From UBA1672 sp963977495 (GTDB taxonomy: Bacteria > Pseudomonadota > Alphaproteobacteria > Micavibrionales > Micavibrionaceae): a DNA stretch of 64,000 bases. Made by a program: the position numbers and the translations under genes. Position 1 is the stretch's first letter; every line of letters begins with the position of its first letter. Below, piece by piece: positions 26,397 through 35,320 of this stretch. The notes below the pieces were generated by a model. The model was not told the origin of the DNA and ran no database searches. It was given only the letters and a program-made list of their open reading frames with translations. The stretch covers positions 62,001-126,000 of the forward strand of contig CAXBOT010000003.1 of assembly GCA_963977495.1 (NCBI GenBank). The letters run 5' to 3'.

Positions 26397-27515
26397 TTAA
26401 GCGATGTTACTTTCGGCATCAGACAAACAAGACGCAAAGTCGCGCAACACTTGCTTTTCAAGCACCGAACTTAGCGATAATCGCAGGCGCGCAGACCCTG
26501 CCGGAACGGTTGGCGGACGGATTGCGCGGATGTCGAATCCCTGTTTTTGGAGATATGCAGCCACCTGAATCGCGCGTTCATTCTCGCCCAAAATAATCGG
26601 AACAATCTGTGTGCCCGACCCGCCAAATAATGTTTTTGCATCCTTACAGAGTGCCCGCAAATCGGCGCGGCGCACATCCCCATCATCCGATGCCAAAATC
26701 TCTAATGATTTTTGAACCAGCAAAGCCTGCAAAGGCATGGTCGCAGTTGAGTAAATAAAGGGACGCGATGTGTTGATCATATAATCAATCATATCTGCAG
26801 AGGCACACATCAAACCACCCGCGACGCCAATCGCTTTACCGCATGTGTGCAATGTCACGATGCGTTCATAACCATGCTCTGCAATAATGTCCCATGCCAG
26901 CCCGCGCCCGCCCGTACCAAAAACACCCGTGCCATGGGCCTCGTCAATAATCAGATAAGCATCATAGCGTTCGGCCAGCGCATAAAGCGGCGCAAGCGGC
27001 GCGCAATCACCATCCATCGAATAGACTGATTCCACCGCAATCCAAAGTGTACGTGCCTGATCCCGATGGCGTTTGAGCAAATCCTCCAGCGCATCTAAAT
27101 CATTATGCGTGAATTTATAGCTCTTAGAATTACCCGCGGCGATCCCCTCACGCATGCTGGCATGGACAAGCGCATCATACATAATCACATCATGGCGATC
27201 GGGTAAGGTTGTTAAAATCGCATAATTCGCCTGAAAGCCGCTGGAGAAATATAATGTGCGCTCTGCCCTGAAATACTTGGCGGCAAACGCTTCTAATGCG
27301 TCATGCGCATCTGTGTGCCCGCGCAACAACCGCGATCCCGCCGCGCCGATATCAAGCCCCGCCGCCAGCGCATCAAGCGCGGTCTGCCGCAGGGCGGGAT
27401 GCTGGCTCATCCCCAAATAATCATTAGACGTTAGATCAATGCCATCGGGCAAACTCAAAGAGCGATAGCGACTTTGTGTTTTTAAATCATCTAGTGTTTT
27501 TTGAAATAAAGGCAT
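26397..27515 (-). CDS. bioF: 8-amino-7-oxononanoate synthase
   Basis: A 372-residue PLP enzyme of the alpha-oxoamine synthase family that joins alanine and a pimeloyl thioester to give KAPA. Motifs: LTSNDYLGMSQHP, GSRLLRGHTDAHDALE, FSSGFQANYA, DEAHGTGVFG and the PLP lysine in LHTCGKAIGVAGG. Length is typical. Same strand as the rest of the biotin locus, with the repeat-protein gene ending 78 bp upstream. Confidence 0.95.
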   Translation of the reverse strand: MPLFQKTLDDLKTQSRYRSLSLPDGIDLTSNDYLGMSQHPALRQTALDALAAGLDIGAAGSRLLRGHTDAHDALEAFAAKYFRAERTLYFSSGFQANYAILTTLPDRHDVIMYDALVHASMREGIAAGNSKSYKFTHNDLDALEDLLKRHRDQARTLWIAVESVYSMDGDCAPLAPLYALAERYDAYLIIDEAHGTGVFGTGGRGLAWDIIAEHGYERIVTLHTCGKAIGVAGGLMCASADMIDYMINTSRPFIYSTATMPLQALLVQKSLEILASDDGDVRRADLRALCKDAKTLFGGSGTQIVPIILGENERAIQVAAYLQKQGFDIRAIRPPTVPAGSARLRLSLSSVLEKQVLRDFASCLSDAESNIA

Positions 27516-27567
27516 ATCCGAAAACAGTTATAATGGTCACAATCAGTAACCTATAGCACACACCCCC

Positions 27568-27586
27568 AAATCCCAGAAAGGGATTT
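27568..27586 (-). promoter_or_regulatory. Inverted repeat in the bioF leader
   Basis: Perfect AAATCCC-N5-GGGATTT between the stop of the repeat-protein gene and the bioF start. It has no T-run, so it is not a clear terminator; possible operator or leader hairpin. Confidence 0.3.
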
Positions 27587-27593
27587 CATGGCC

Positions 27594-28940
27594 TTAAGGG
27601 CTGGGCGCGCTGTCTATATCATCTTCCGGCGGATCATCAAGCGGCCTATCAATGCCGCCCTCTGCCAGAAAATCTTCTATCCCTGCGCAAAAACGGTCAT
27701 GATCCACAGCGTCTCTTGGAGAGGTCAAATCTACGCCTGTTATACCTTCCAGAACACGATCAAAAACCTCCATCGCTTGCGGGCTATCTTCTTCAGTCAG
27801 AATAACCAAGCCTTCGGCAACCGCACCAGGTTGATGTGCCATCACATCATCAATAATTTCAATCACCAATTCTTCATGGTCATCTTTCAAAATCTGCCTG
27901 AGGGCTTTATACCCCTCATCCAAATGATCGGGACGCTCCTTCATAATTTCACCAATCGCAATCACGGCATGACGTGACCCTTGCGCGCCCAATGCGCTCA
28001 GAGCGCGCGATATATGCGCAGGCTCGGGATATCTTCTGACCAATTCATCCATTTCTATTGGGGCAATATCATTTTTACATGCGCCCAAAACATCAATCGC
28101 TTGCCCGACATGCTCAGGATGGGCGGTCGCAATTTGTTTAATCAAATTCACGGCCTTATCACTATCAACCTGCCCCAACAATGTCAGCCCCTTTGGGATA
28201 TGCTGGGTATAATTGGTCACAATGCGGTACATTTCCATCACGGCCTTATCACTACCATCTTGCGCCAGTAAATCGAGCCTTTGTTCAGGCTTTAAGCCGT
28301 AATTTTGTGCCTGACGCTTTGCCGGTAAGGCGCGCGCTGCGCCCGGTTGTTGACCGCCTGCGCCTGTCACAGCTTTGTCATGCGCACTATTATGTGTGAT
28401 GTTTTCCAATGCGCGTTTATGAAACTTATCAGCCAACTCCCCGCCATGCTCTTTTAACGTCTGCAAGCCAAAGCTTTCATATTCTTTATGGACGCCCATA
28501 ACATCAACAATGGCCTGAAAAGATTGCTGCGTACCAATCTTGCTGAGATGTGCGAACCCTTCGGGTACAAAATCAGGATAACGACCTAAAATTTCAGAAA
28601 TTGCTGTCACATCATGATTGCCGGCATTGCGCCCCAGCGCGTCCAGCGCCTGAAGCATATGCGCGGTTTTTGGATGAGCATTTACAAGATTAAAAATATC
28701 AACCGGCGCACGTGAATTACCACTTTCGGCCAGTGCCGCAATGCCATTTGGTACATATTCAGGATTTGCGTCGGCAGCTTGGAAAATAAGAGAGATTGCA
28801 ACATCCGTGCCGCGCTCGCTTAAGATTTCCATGCCCTTCGGAATAAATGAAGGGTGCTTTGTTACCAATTGGTGCACTTCGACCATAGACTGATCGCTGC
28901 CATCAAGGGCCAGTTCTTGCAATCGTTGATTTACATCCAT
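27594..28940 (-). CDS. Alpha-helical repeat protein (HEAT-like), larger paralogue
   Basis: A 448-residue cytoplasmic protein built of helical repeats of about 30-35 residues, each with a phrase such as HPSFIPKGMEILSERGTDVAI, NPEYVPNGIAALAESGNS or HPEHVGQAIDVLGACKN. The repeat region occurs twice (about residues 1-165 and 215-385), separated by an Ala/Gln-rich linker, which points to an internal duplication. Both halves begin with a QRLxxLAxDGSD phrase. An acidic Pro-rich tail ends the protein. It shares this opening and the DDPPEDDID-like tail with the next gene upstream. It sits between bioB and bioF but has no known biotin role. A scaffold or protein-binding function is likely. Confidence 0.7.
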   Translation of the reverse strand: MDVNQRLQELALDGSDQSMVEVHQLVTKHPSFIPKGMEILSERGTDVAISLIFQAADANPEYVPNGIAALAESGNSRAPVDIFNLVNAHPKTAHMLQALDALGRNAGNHDVTAISEILGRYPDFVPEGFAHLSKIGTQQSFQAIVDVMGVHKEYESFGLQTLKEHGGELADKFHKRALENITHNSAHDKAVTGAGGQQPGAARALPAKRQAQNYGLKPEQRLDLLAQDGSDKAVMEMYRIVTNYTQHIPKGLTLLGQVDSDKAVNLIKQIATAHPEHVGQAIDVLGACKNDIAPIEMDELVRRYPEPAHISRALSALGAQGSRHAVIAIGEIMKERPDHLDEGYKALRQILKDDHEELVIEIIDDVMAHQPGAVAEGLVILTEEDSPQAMEVFDRVLEGITGVDLTSPRDAVDHDRFCAGIEDFLAEGGIDRPLDDPPEDDIDSAPSP

Positions 28941-28955
28941 CCTTTATATCTCCCC

Positions 28956-29660
28956 TTATATTTCCGGCGCGTCTTGCGGTGGTTCATCATCCGGCGCGCG
29001 GTCAATGCCCATATCTTTCAAAAAATCCAGATCAAGCATATCGGTAAATATTATACCATCATCCGGCGCTTTTTCCTGATCCGGTGCGCTTGCATTATCT
29101 TGTACCAACGCATAAACCTGCTTGGCGTGCTCTGAATCAATATCCAGTAATGCATCTCGAACATCTTCGATAATGTCAGGATAGATCATCGCAATTTCAC
29201 CCAGCGCATCAACCGCATCGTCTTCACCACCCATGGCGCGTTCGCGCAGCACATCAACACGCAAAACAGGTATCAACTCATGCATATCCAACAGGCCTTT
29301 CACAATTGTATTGGCCGACGGATTATCGTGGTGGCGCAAAAGATCCATTGCATACATCATATGTGTAAATTTTGTTTTATCATCTGCGGTCGAGATGCTT
29401 ATGAAATTATAAACATCGGCAAGCCCGTTTAGATTATCGATCTGCGTTAGGGCGCGAATACCGTCTATGCCGTATGAACCGGGATATTCCTTCATCAGCT
29501 TGAATATCGCGAACTCGGCTTCGTCGCTGCCAATCTCCGTCCATAATTCCAGTGCCATATAGCCGTGTTGAGGGTTGTTTATAACCAGATCACGCATCAA
29601 AGAAACAGAAGCATCGCTGCCATCTGCCGCCAAGTCACGTAACTCTTGTTTTAAATCCAT
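28956..29660 (-). CDS. Alpha-helical repeat protein, smaller paralogue
   Basis: A 234-residue protein of the same helical-repeat type as the downstream gene. It begins MDLKQELRDLAADGSD and ends with FLKDMGIDRAPDDEPPQDAP, mirroring the paralogue's start and its GIDRPLDDPPEDD tail. The frame extends to 29735, but the ATG at 29660 matches the paralogue's N-terminus and removes a hydrophobic leader. 15 bp separate the two genes. Role unknown. Confidence 0.65.
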   Translation of the reverse strand: MDLKQELRDLAADGSDASVSLMRDLVINNPQHGYMALELWTEIGSDEAEFAIFKLMKEYPGSYGIDGIRALTQIDNLNGLADVYNFISISTADDKTKFTHMMYAMDLLRHHDNPSANTIVKGLLDMHELIPVLRVDVLRERAMGGEDDAVDALGEIAMIYPDIIEDVRDALLDIDSEHAKQVYALVQDNASAPDQEKAPDDGIIFTDMLDLDFLKDMGIDRAPDDEPPQDAPEI

Positions 29661-29812
29661 CGAACACCCGCACAATATTATTATTGTTTTCTTGATCAAA
29701 AGTACCATATCGACAAAAAATATGTCAAATAACACTTTTATTTTTTCAGCGCCCGATACACGGCTTTTTTAATCCGCACTGTCTTAAAACTAAGGTCGTT
29801 TTTTATAAATGA

Positions 29813-29941
29813 TTATCGGCCGTATAAATTATCAGTTGATTCATTAGCATAGCAATTATCAAAATCCCGACTAACGCATTTTGACGTACTGCATGAGGCC
29901 AATGTTAAACTTGTTAATAACAGAAAAAGCGTTGCTTTCAT
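29813..29941 (-). CDS. Small lipoprotein
   Basis: A 42-residue frame read directly from the gap after bioB. It has a lipoprotein signal (MKATLFLLLTSLTLASC) with a clean lipobox LASC, so Cys17 would be lipidated, and a 25-residue mature part with two further cysteines (Cys22 and Cys30). A GGGAGAGAG ribosome site lies 3 bp upstream of the ATG. It starts 33 bp after the bioB stop on the same strand. No known family; possibly an entericidin-like small envelope lipoprotein. Confidence 0.7.
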   Translation of the reverse strand: MKATLFLLLTSLTLASCSTSKCVSRDFDNCYANESTDNLYGR

Positions 29942-29974
29942 TTCTCTCTCCCTTTTTACACAAAGTTATAAACT

Positions 29975-30976
29975 TCAAGCGACCATAGAATCTTCTGAAA
30001 CCTTTTCTTCATCCTGAAAAGGTTTACGCGGCATGATTCCCAATTCCTCCAGCAGACCGTAATCTGCATCTTTTTCAGGATTTGGTGTGGTCAATAATTT
30101 TTCGCCTGTAAAGATCGCATTCGCCCCTGCCATAAAGGCCATGGCTTGTGCTTCCTTAGAAATCGTCAAACGTCCGGCGGATAAACGCACCATTGCCTTT
30201 GGCATCAAAATACGCGCCACGGCAATGCATCGGATCCATTCGAATATATCGAGCATCTTATTATTTTCCATCGGCGTGCCTTCGACAGGCACAAGCATAT
30301 TGATCGGCACCGATTCGGGCTGCGGATCAAGATTGCATAAGGTATGCATCAATGAAATACGGTCTTTTTCAGTTTCGCCAAGCCCCAAAATACCGCCACA
30401 ACAGGCCGATATGCCTGCCTTAGCAACATTCTTCAATGTATCAAGACGGTCATCATAATTACGGGTTGTAATCACCTTTTCATAGAATTCGCGCGATGTA
30501 TCCAGATTATGGTTATACGCCGTCAATCCGGCCTCTTTCAGCTTTATTGCCTGATCTTCGGTCAACATGCCCAGCGTGCAGCATGCCTCCATCCCCATAT
30601 CAGTAACGCCTTTGACCATATCGCAGACACGATCAAATGCGCGGCCATCCAGCACTTTCGGCCATGCCGCGCCCATACAAAAACGGGTTGAGCCTGATTC
30701 TTTCGCCTGACGCGCCTGTTCCAGCACATCAACCGTTTTCATCAGGATTTCTTTATCCAGTTCCGCATCATTATGGATGCTTTGCGAACAATAGCCGCAA
30801 TCCTCTGTACAACCGCCCGTTTTAATCGACAGCAACGTACACATCTGCATTTCATTGGCAGTATGGTTTGCGCGGTGAACACCCGCCGCCTCATAAACCA
30901 AATCCAGCAAAGGACGGTTATAAAGTGCGGCAACCTCGTCGAGCGTATAGCTCTGTTTTATATCTTGTTTACTCAT
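29975..30976 (-). CDS. bioB: Biotin synthase
   Basis: A 333-residue radical SAM enzyme that inserts sulfur into dethiobiotin. It has the CxxxCxxC cluster motif GGCTEDCGYCSQS at residues 53-65, the substrate-site phrase YNHNLDTSREFYEKV, and the [2Fe-2S] ligands further on (GMEACCTLGML and CCGGILGLGE regions). Length is normal. It is the first gene of the minus-strand biotin locus and is followed by the small lipoprotein and the repeat proteins. Confidence 0.97.
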   Translation of the reverse strand: MSKQDIKQSYTLDEVAALYNRPLLDLVYEAAGVHRANHTANEMQMCTLLSIKTGGCTEDCGYCSQSIHNDAELDKEILMKTVDVLEQARQAKESGSTRFCMGAAWPKVLDGRAFDRVCDMVKGVTDMGMEACCTLGMLTEDQAIKLKEAGLTAYNHNLDTSREFYEKVITTRNYDDRLDTLKNVAKAGISACCGGILGLGETEKDRISLMHTLCNLDPQPESVPINMLVPVEGTPMENNKMLDIFEWIRCIAVARILMPKAMVRLSAGRLTISKEAQAMAFMAGANAIFTGEKLLTTPNPEKDADYGLLEELGIMPRKPFQDEEKVSEDSMVA

Positions 30977-31096
30977 TCGCTTAAATTAGGCTGTGCGTGC
31001 GCTACGGTCAATAGTTAGAATTTTCGAAGGGATTCTTTTTCCCTGTGCGTATTACTGGGCAAGAACACTTTTAGAATAAAAGAGAAAGATAAACCC

Positions 31097-31483
31097 ATGA
31101 AAAAGCTATTACTCGTCGGAATATTATCCGTGTTTTGTATTGTGCCACTGGCAAGCGCGCAAGCCCATGATTCGCACGTAAAACCAAACTTCGCTTATAA
31201 ACAAAACAAGCATGGCATCCACGGACAGCCGCAGCACAAGCACCAAGCGCAGAAGAAACATCACAACGCGCAAGTGCCGCAGCGTCATTACAAACAACCT
31301 AAAAAGCACTATAATCATCATGCGTATCAGCCCCAACCGCGCTATGTTTATACGCGTTACGTCTATCCGGACGGCCGATATGTTTATTATAGAACACCAT
31401 ATCCTCAAAGATACGAACATGCGCCGCAACACCGCTCTACTTTAGATAGTACAATTTTCGGACTGTTCTTTTCGAATCACTAA
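31097..31483 (+). CDS. Secreted His/Tyr/Gln-rich protein
   Basis: A 128-residue protein with a signal peptide (MKKLLLVGILSVFCIVPLAS, cleavage after AQA or SA near residue 22-24). The mature part is rich in His, Gln, Lys and Tyr (HKHQAQKKHH, KKHYNHHAYQPQPR) and ends with a short hydrophobic stretch. Histidine clusters could bind metal ions. It has its own terminator, so it is a single-gene unit. Family not recognised. Confidence 0.65.
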   Translation: MKKLLLVGILSVFCIVPLASAQAHDSHVKPNFAYKQNKHGIHGQPQHKHQAQKKHHNAQVPQRHYKQPKKHYNHHAYQPQPRYVYTRYVYPDGRYVYYRTPYPQRYEHAPQHRSTLDSTIFGLFFSNH

Positions 31484-31497
31484 GGTGCGCATACCTC

Positions 31498-31533
31498 CCC
31501 CTTTCTGCGAGAGATTGCAGAAGGGGATTTTTT
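31498..31533 (+). terminator. Intrinsic terminator
   Basis: CCCCTTTCTGC-N8-GCAGAAGGGG followed by ATTTTTT, 15 bp after the His-rich gene. Strong stem with one bulged base. Confidence 0.85.
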
Positions 31534-31594
31534 CTGTAACCATCTATTCTGAGATACGAATAAATTTACAGATACAAAATTAAGGAACGCTTCT

Positions 31595-32278
31595 ATGACA
31601 CTCAAACTCGTCAGCTTCGATATTTGCCCCTACGTCCAGCGCTCGGTTATTACGCTTTTATATAAAAATATCCCCTTTGAGATCGATTATATTGATCTGT
31701 CCGATAAACCGGATTGGTTTTTGAAAATCTCACCGATGGGCAAAGTGCCAGTTGTCGTGGTAGATGGCGATGATCATAAGGTGTTATTCGAATCAGCCGT
31801 CATCAATGAATATGTCGATGAGATCAGCGGCGGCGATCTTATGCCCTCTGATCCTTTTGAAAAGGCACGCGCACGTGCATGGATTGAATATGCCGGTGGC
31901 TTGATGATGCATTATTATCAATCCGTAACCACCGACGACGCCCAAACCCATAAACAAAAACAAGATGACTTGATTAACGGTCTTCTCAAAATGAAAGACG
32001 TCGCCAAAAGCCCTTACTTCCTTGGTGAAAAATTTTCATTGGTCGATTCGTCCATCGCCCCGCTGTTTGTGCGGATGAAAATGTTCGGCATGGATCAGGC
32101 TTTTAAGGCGCGCGCGCAAAATGAGGCACCCAATTTGGTCGCATGGTTCGACAGTCTGACCGATAAGGACAAAGACTTTATCCAAAACTCCGCCCCGTCT
32201 GATTTATTTGAAAAAACACTGAAGCGCATACAAGAAAAAGATTCCTATATCGCCAAAACCATCAAAACGGCGGCATAG
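31595..32278 (+). CDS. Glutathione S-transferase family protein
   Basis: A 227-residue GST with a thioredoxin-like N-domain containing CPYVQRSVITLL, where the cysteine replaces the usual Tyr/Ser as in omega- and SspA-like classes. The glutathione-binding phrase MGKVPVVV and FESAVINEYVDE follow, and the C-domain is all helical. It may act in thiol transfer or stress response rather than xenobiotic conjugation. An AAGGA site precedes the ATG; a terminator follows. Confidence 0.88.
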   Translation: MTLKLVSFDICPYVQRSVITLLYKNIPFEIDYIDLSDKPDWFLKISPMGKVPVVVVDGDDHKVLFESAVINEYVDEISGGDLMPSDPFEKARARAWIEYAGGLMMHYYQSVTTDDAQTHKQKQDDLINGLLKMKDVAKSPYFLGEKFSLVDSSIAPLFVRMKMFGMDQAFKARAQNEAPNLVAWFDSLTDKDKDFIQNSAPSDLFEKTLKRIQEKDSYIAKTIKTAA

Positions 32279-32305
32279 CATTTAAGTTCAACCCCTGAAA
32301 ACGGA

Positions 32306-32337
32306 AAAACGGAGGTCTTACGGCCTCCGTTTTTTTA
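32306..32337. terminator. Bidirectional terminator between GST gene and dnaA
   Basis: ACGGAGG-N8-CCTCCGT with eight T on the plus strand and five A on the other side, placed between the convergent ends of the GST gene and dnaA. Confidence 0.85.
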
Positions 32338-32362
32338 TTCTGATTTATGAGACGTTGGCAGA

Positions 32363-33805
32363 TTAGCCAGTCAATGCGCGGCGCACCACTTCTACGTCTT
32401 GTGCGATCTGTGCATCATCGCCCATCAATTCCTCAACCTTGCGAATCGCATGCATCACAGTTGTGTGATCACGGCCACCGAACTTACGACCGATTTCAGG
32501 CAAAGAACGTGCGGTCAAAAGTTTCGACAAATACATCGCAACCTGACGAGGGCGCGCAACATTACGAGCGCGGCGTGCAGAATGCATATCTGATAAGCGC
32601 AAATTGTAATGCTCAGCCACTTTGCGCTGGATTTCATCAATCGTAATACGGCGATCATGGGCGCGCAGCAAGTCCTGCAAAACGTCCTGTGTCGATTCGA
32701 GTGTGATTTCCTGCTTTGAGACATCGGCATGCGCAACGATTCTGTTCAACGCACCTTCCAACTCACGAATATTCGATGTCACCTTTAAGGCCAAGAATTC
32801 AAGAACGCTGTCAGGAACATTTGCCCCAAGCTTTTCACGTTTTGATTGCAAGATACCAAGACGCAATTCATAGGTTGATGGGTGAATATCAGCCACCAAG
32901 CCCCATGCCAAGCGTGAACGCAAACGCTCATCAACACCATTCAAATCACTTGGCGCGCGGTCTGCAGAAATAATGATCTGCTTGTTCTGATCCACCAAGG
33001 CATTAAACGTATGGAAAAACTCTTCCTGTGTTGATTCTTTGCCTGCAATAAACTGCACATCGTCAATCATCAAAACGTCAACACTCCGGAATTGCTCTTT
33101 AAAGCTCATCGTGTCGTTGGCGCGCAATGCCTTGACGAATTGGTACATAAACTTCTCAGCAGACAGATACATCACAACCTTTTCAGGGGCTGTTTCGCGG
33201 ATTGTGTGGGCAATCGCATGCATCAAATGTGTCTTACCAAGACCAACGCCGCCATAAAGGAACAACGGGTTAAACGGTACGCTCGCGCTTTCCACCACAC
33301 GGCGCGCCGCCGCATGTGCCAACGCATTTGGCTTGCCAACGATGAAGCTGTCAAAGGTAAAGCGTAAGTCTAAAGGCGATGATATTTCAGAGATTGCCGT
33401 ACGAAGGTCGGCCTCTGCCTTTGCAGAATCAGCGCCAACAGTTGTTTCATGAGAATAGACCGCATCATCTAAAATAGCGTTCTGTACCACAACGATTTGC
33501 ACACGCTTCACTTCTGAATTTTTCTCTGTGCACATGGTTGAGATACGTTCCGCATAATGGGTCTGTATCCAGTCACGCATAAAACGTGTCGGTACGGATA
33601 CTTCCATTGTGCCATGATAATAAGCGCGCAATGTAAGGGGCTTTAACCAGCTACGGAAGACTGCTTCTCCGAATTCCTGACGCATATCAGAGTGGACGGC
33701 TGTCCATAACTGCTGAATATCCGGGGTCGGTTCAAGTGGAGTATCCTCAAGGGAGGTGGCGTTTTGATTGAGTTGCGCCGATTGTTTACCAGTAGTTTCA
33801 GACAT
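32363..33805 (-). CDS. dnaA: Chromosomal replication initiator DnaA
   Basis: A 480-residue AAA+ initiator that binds DnaA boxes and opens oriC. Domain I (residues 25-90), a linker, the AAA+ domain with Walker A LYGGVGLGKTHLMHAIAH near residue 185 and Walker B LMIDDVQF, and the C-terminal DNA-binding domain with HSARRARNVARPRQVAMYL and GGRDHTTVMHAIRKVEEL. Length is normal. The 570-bp region upstream holds a pair of DnaA-box-like sites. Confidence 0.98.
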   Translation of the reverse strand: MSETTGKQSAQLNQNATSLEDTPLEPTPDIQQLWTAVHSDMRQEFGEAVFRSWLKPLTLRAYYHGTMEVSVPTRFMRDWIQTHYAERISTMCTEKNSEVKRVQIVVVQNAILDDAVYSHETTVGADSAKAEADLRTAISEISSPLDLRFTFDSFIVGKPNALAHAAARRVVESASVPFNPLFLYGGVGLGKTHLMHAIAHTIRETAPEKVVMYLSAEKFMYQFVKALRANDTMSFKEQFRSVDVLMIDDVQFIAGKESTQEEFFHTFNALVDQNKQIIISADRAPSDLNGVDERLRSRLAWGLVADIHPSTYELRLGILQSKREKLGANVPDSVLEFLALKVTSNIRELEGALNRIVAHADVSKQEITLESTQDVLQDLLRAHDRRITIDEIQRKVAEHYNLRLSDMHSARRARNVARPRQVAMYLSKLLTARSLPEIGRKFGGRDHTTVMHAIRKVEELMGDDAQIAQDVEVVRRALTG

Positions 33806-33940
33806 AAGTTTCTCTCCACATTTTTAAGTTACTTTTACGATTTAAATTTTTGTTTTTTACGCAGAGTTTAACAATATTTACTCTCGCCAATGCCAAGCGG
33901 ACGCATCATCGATGCCCAAAATTTGGCCATAAAAAACCCT

Positions 33941-33962
33941 TGTGGATAGATAACTATCCACA
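33941..33962. promoter_or_regulatory. Paired inverted DnaA boxes
   Basis: TGTGGATAG-ATAA-CTATCCACA is a perfect dyad; each arm differs from the consensus TTATCCACA at one base. It lies about 135 bp upstream of the dnaA start codon. Confidence 0.65.
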
Positions 33963-34078
33963 CACTCTTCATAATCCGGCATATCATTGAGACTTCTTAA
34001 AAAAACCCAGTTTCGAGTGAATCGAAACGTTTTTCCAGAAATCATCCCCTAACCACATAACGGCTTTAAAAAACCGCT

Positions 34079-34137
34079 TTTTGGTCTAATTCCACCTAAT
34101 TAAGCGTCACATTGCTTCGATTAGGTGCGAACCAAAT
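34079..34137. promoter_or_regulatory. Large imperfect hairpin in the dnaA-rpsT spacer
   Basis: Nested inverted repeats: TTTGGT with ACCAAA (outer), CACCTAAT with ATTAGGTG (perfect, inner) and AAGC with GCTT around an 8-base loop. There is no T-run on either side, so it is not an intrinsic terminator. It could be an RNA structure, a protein-binding dyad, or an origin element. Confidence 0.5.
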
Positions 34138-34280
34138 ACTCACTAAGGACTGACCCTTATTTCGTTACTTTTCTTGTCAGCGATTTGAATAGACTACACT
34201 AAAAAATTACCATCAGGCAATAAGAACAAATCATGAATTTTAAAAAAAGAAATTTTCGTTCAAAAGTTTTAAAACCCACG

Positions 34281-34311
34281 AAAAAAAGCTTTGTTGCGGA
34301 GCAGCAAAGCT
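34281..34311 (-). terminator. Terminator of rpsT
   Basis: On the minus strand AGCTTTGCTGC-TCC-GCAACAAAGCT followed by seven T, 65 bp after the rpsT stop. One G-U pair in the stem. Confidence 0.85.
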
Positions 34312-34375
34312 AAACTATCCATGTTTTTCAGAGAATTATCGCGCTTGCCTTACGGAAAACAAACGCGATCAATTA

Positions 34376-34636
34376 TTAAAGTGCTTTTATTCTTGCACTA
34401 AGACGTGACAGCTTACGCGCCACTGTATTTTTGTGCAAAAGGCCTTTGGAAATACCCTTGTGTAGCTCGGGCTGAGCCGCGATTAAGGCTTGCTTGGCAC
34501 CGTCTGCATTACCGGCAGAAATTTCAGTTTCAACCTTCTTTACAAACGTACGAATACGGCTGCGGCGTGCTGTATTTATATCAGCGCGCTTATTGTTACG
34601 ACGAACACGTTTTTTTGCAGATGCATGATTTGCCAT
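34376..34636 (-). CDS. rpsT: 30S ribosomal protein S20
   Basis: An 86-residue, strongly basic helical protein that binds 16S rRNA early in 30S assembly. The family start MANHASAKKRVRRNNKRA and the C-terminal GLLHKNTVARKLSRLSARI are clear. It sits between mutM and dnaA, an order common in alphaproteobacteria. Confidence 0.97.
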   Translation of the reverse strand: MANHASAKKRVRRNNKRADINTARRSRIRTFVKKVETEISAGNADGAKQALIAAQPELHKGISKGLLHKNTVARKLSRLSARIKAL

Positions 34637-34881
34637 TCTTAAAACCTTTTCAAACCTTTAGTTACGTTCTTTTATACTGTTTTCTATACAATCTTATGCC
34701 CAAAGCTTTCCACAGGAATATATTCTTGGCCTGCGATCGGTAACGTAAGATTGCTTACAAAATATCTAAGCTTCAATCCTTATAAGGAATGAGTGGCAGA
34801 GTAATACGCGGGAACAGAGCCCCTTGTCAAGTGTTTCATTGTTTTTTTGCGAATCACATTTCAAACAATACGGGGCAATCT

Positions 34882-35283
34882 TTAACGTGTCGGGCGAATC
34901 ATAATTTTTACGAGATGCCCATCCTGATTCTTTTCAAAAGAAATTTCTAATTGTTCATTTTTACGAAAGAATTCTGCGTCGCTCACCTTGCCCCATCCAA
35001 ATTGCGGCAATGTCACCTGATAAAAATAGAGCACCTGATCTTCGCGCAGATCCCCCAGCGCGGCCACGGCCTCGGTAATCTCACCTTCGGGCTTATCAAA
35101 AGAGAAGGATTGCCCCTCCAACTCCACCAATCCGGGCATCACCGGCACATCTTGAAGGGCTTCGAAAAAGACGGGCGCCGATTCTGTGCGCGTATCCGCA
35201 TTACCGGACGACACAATATGGCCAAGTTCCAGCATAACCAGAACAAGAACGATCCATTTGCTCCAACGTCTTAATCCGCGCAT
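34882..35283 (-). CDS. Hypothetical membrane-anchored protein
   Basis: A 133-residue protein with an N-terminal membrane helix or signal anchor (residues 9-24, IVLVLVMLELGHIVSS) and an exported domain containing PVMPGLVELEGQSFSFDKPEG and VLYFYQVTLPQFGWGKVS. This pattern resembles a small family of alphaproteobacterial exported proteins, where a cleavable or anchored domain is followed by one alpha/beta domain. No function is known. Downstream of mutM by 37 bp on the same strand. Confidence 0.65.
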   Translation of the reverse strand: MRGLRRWSKWIVLVLVMLELGHIVSSGNADTRTESAPVFFEALQDVPVMPGLVELEGQSFSFDKPEGEITEAVAALGDLREDQVLYFYQVTLPQFGWGKVSDAEFFRKNEQLEISFEKNQDGHLVKIMIRPTR

Positions 35284-35320
35284 ACATTCATTCCTTATCT
35301 TCTACGGTCTTTAAAATAGC

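Larger units (their letters stand above)
33806..34280. other. dnaA-rpsT spacer, candidate dnaA control or oriC region
   Basis: Non-coding stretch upstream of dnaA. It contains a paired DnaA box (33941-33962), a large hairpin (34079-34137), and a very AT-rich segment at about 34195-34285 near the rpsT terminator. Such a mix fits either autoregulation of dnaA or an origin. No hemE or parAB context is present to decide. Confidence 0.45.
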
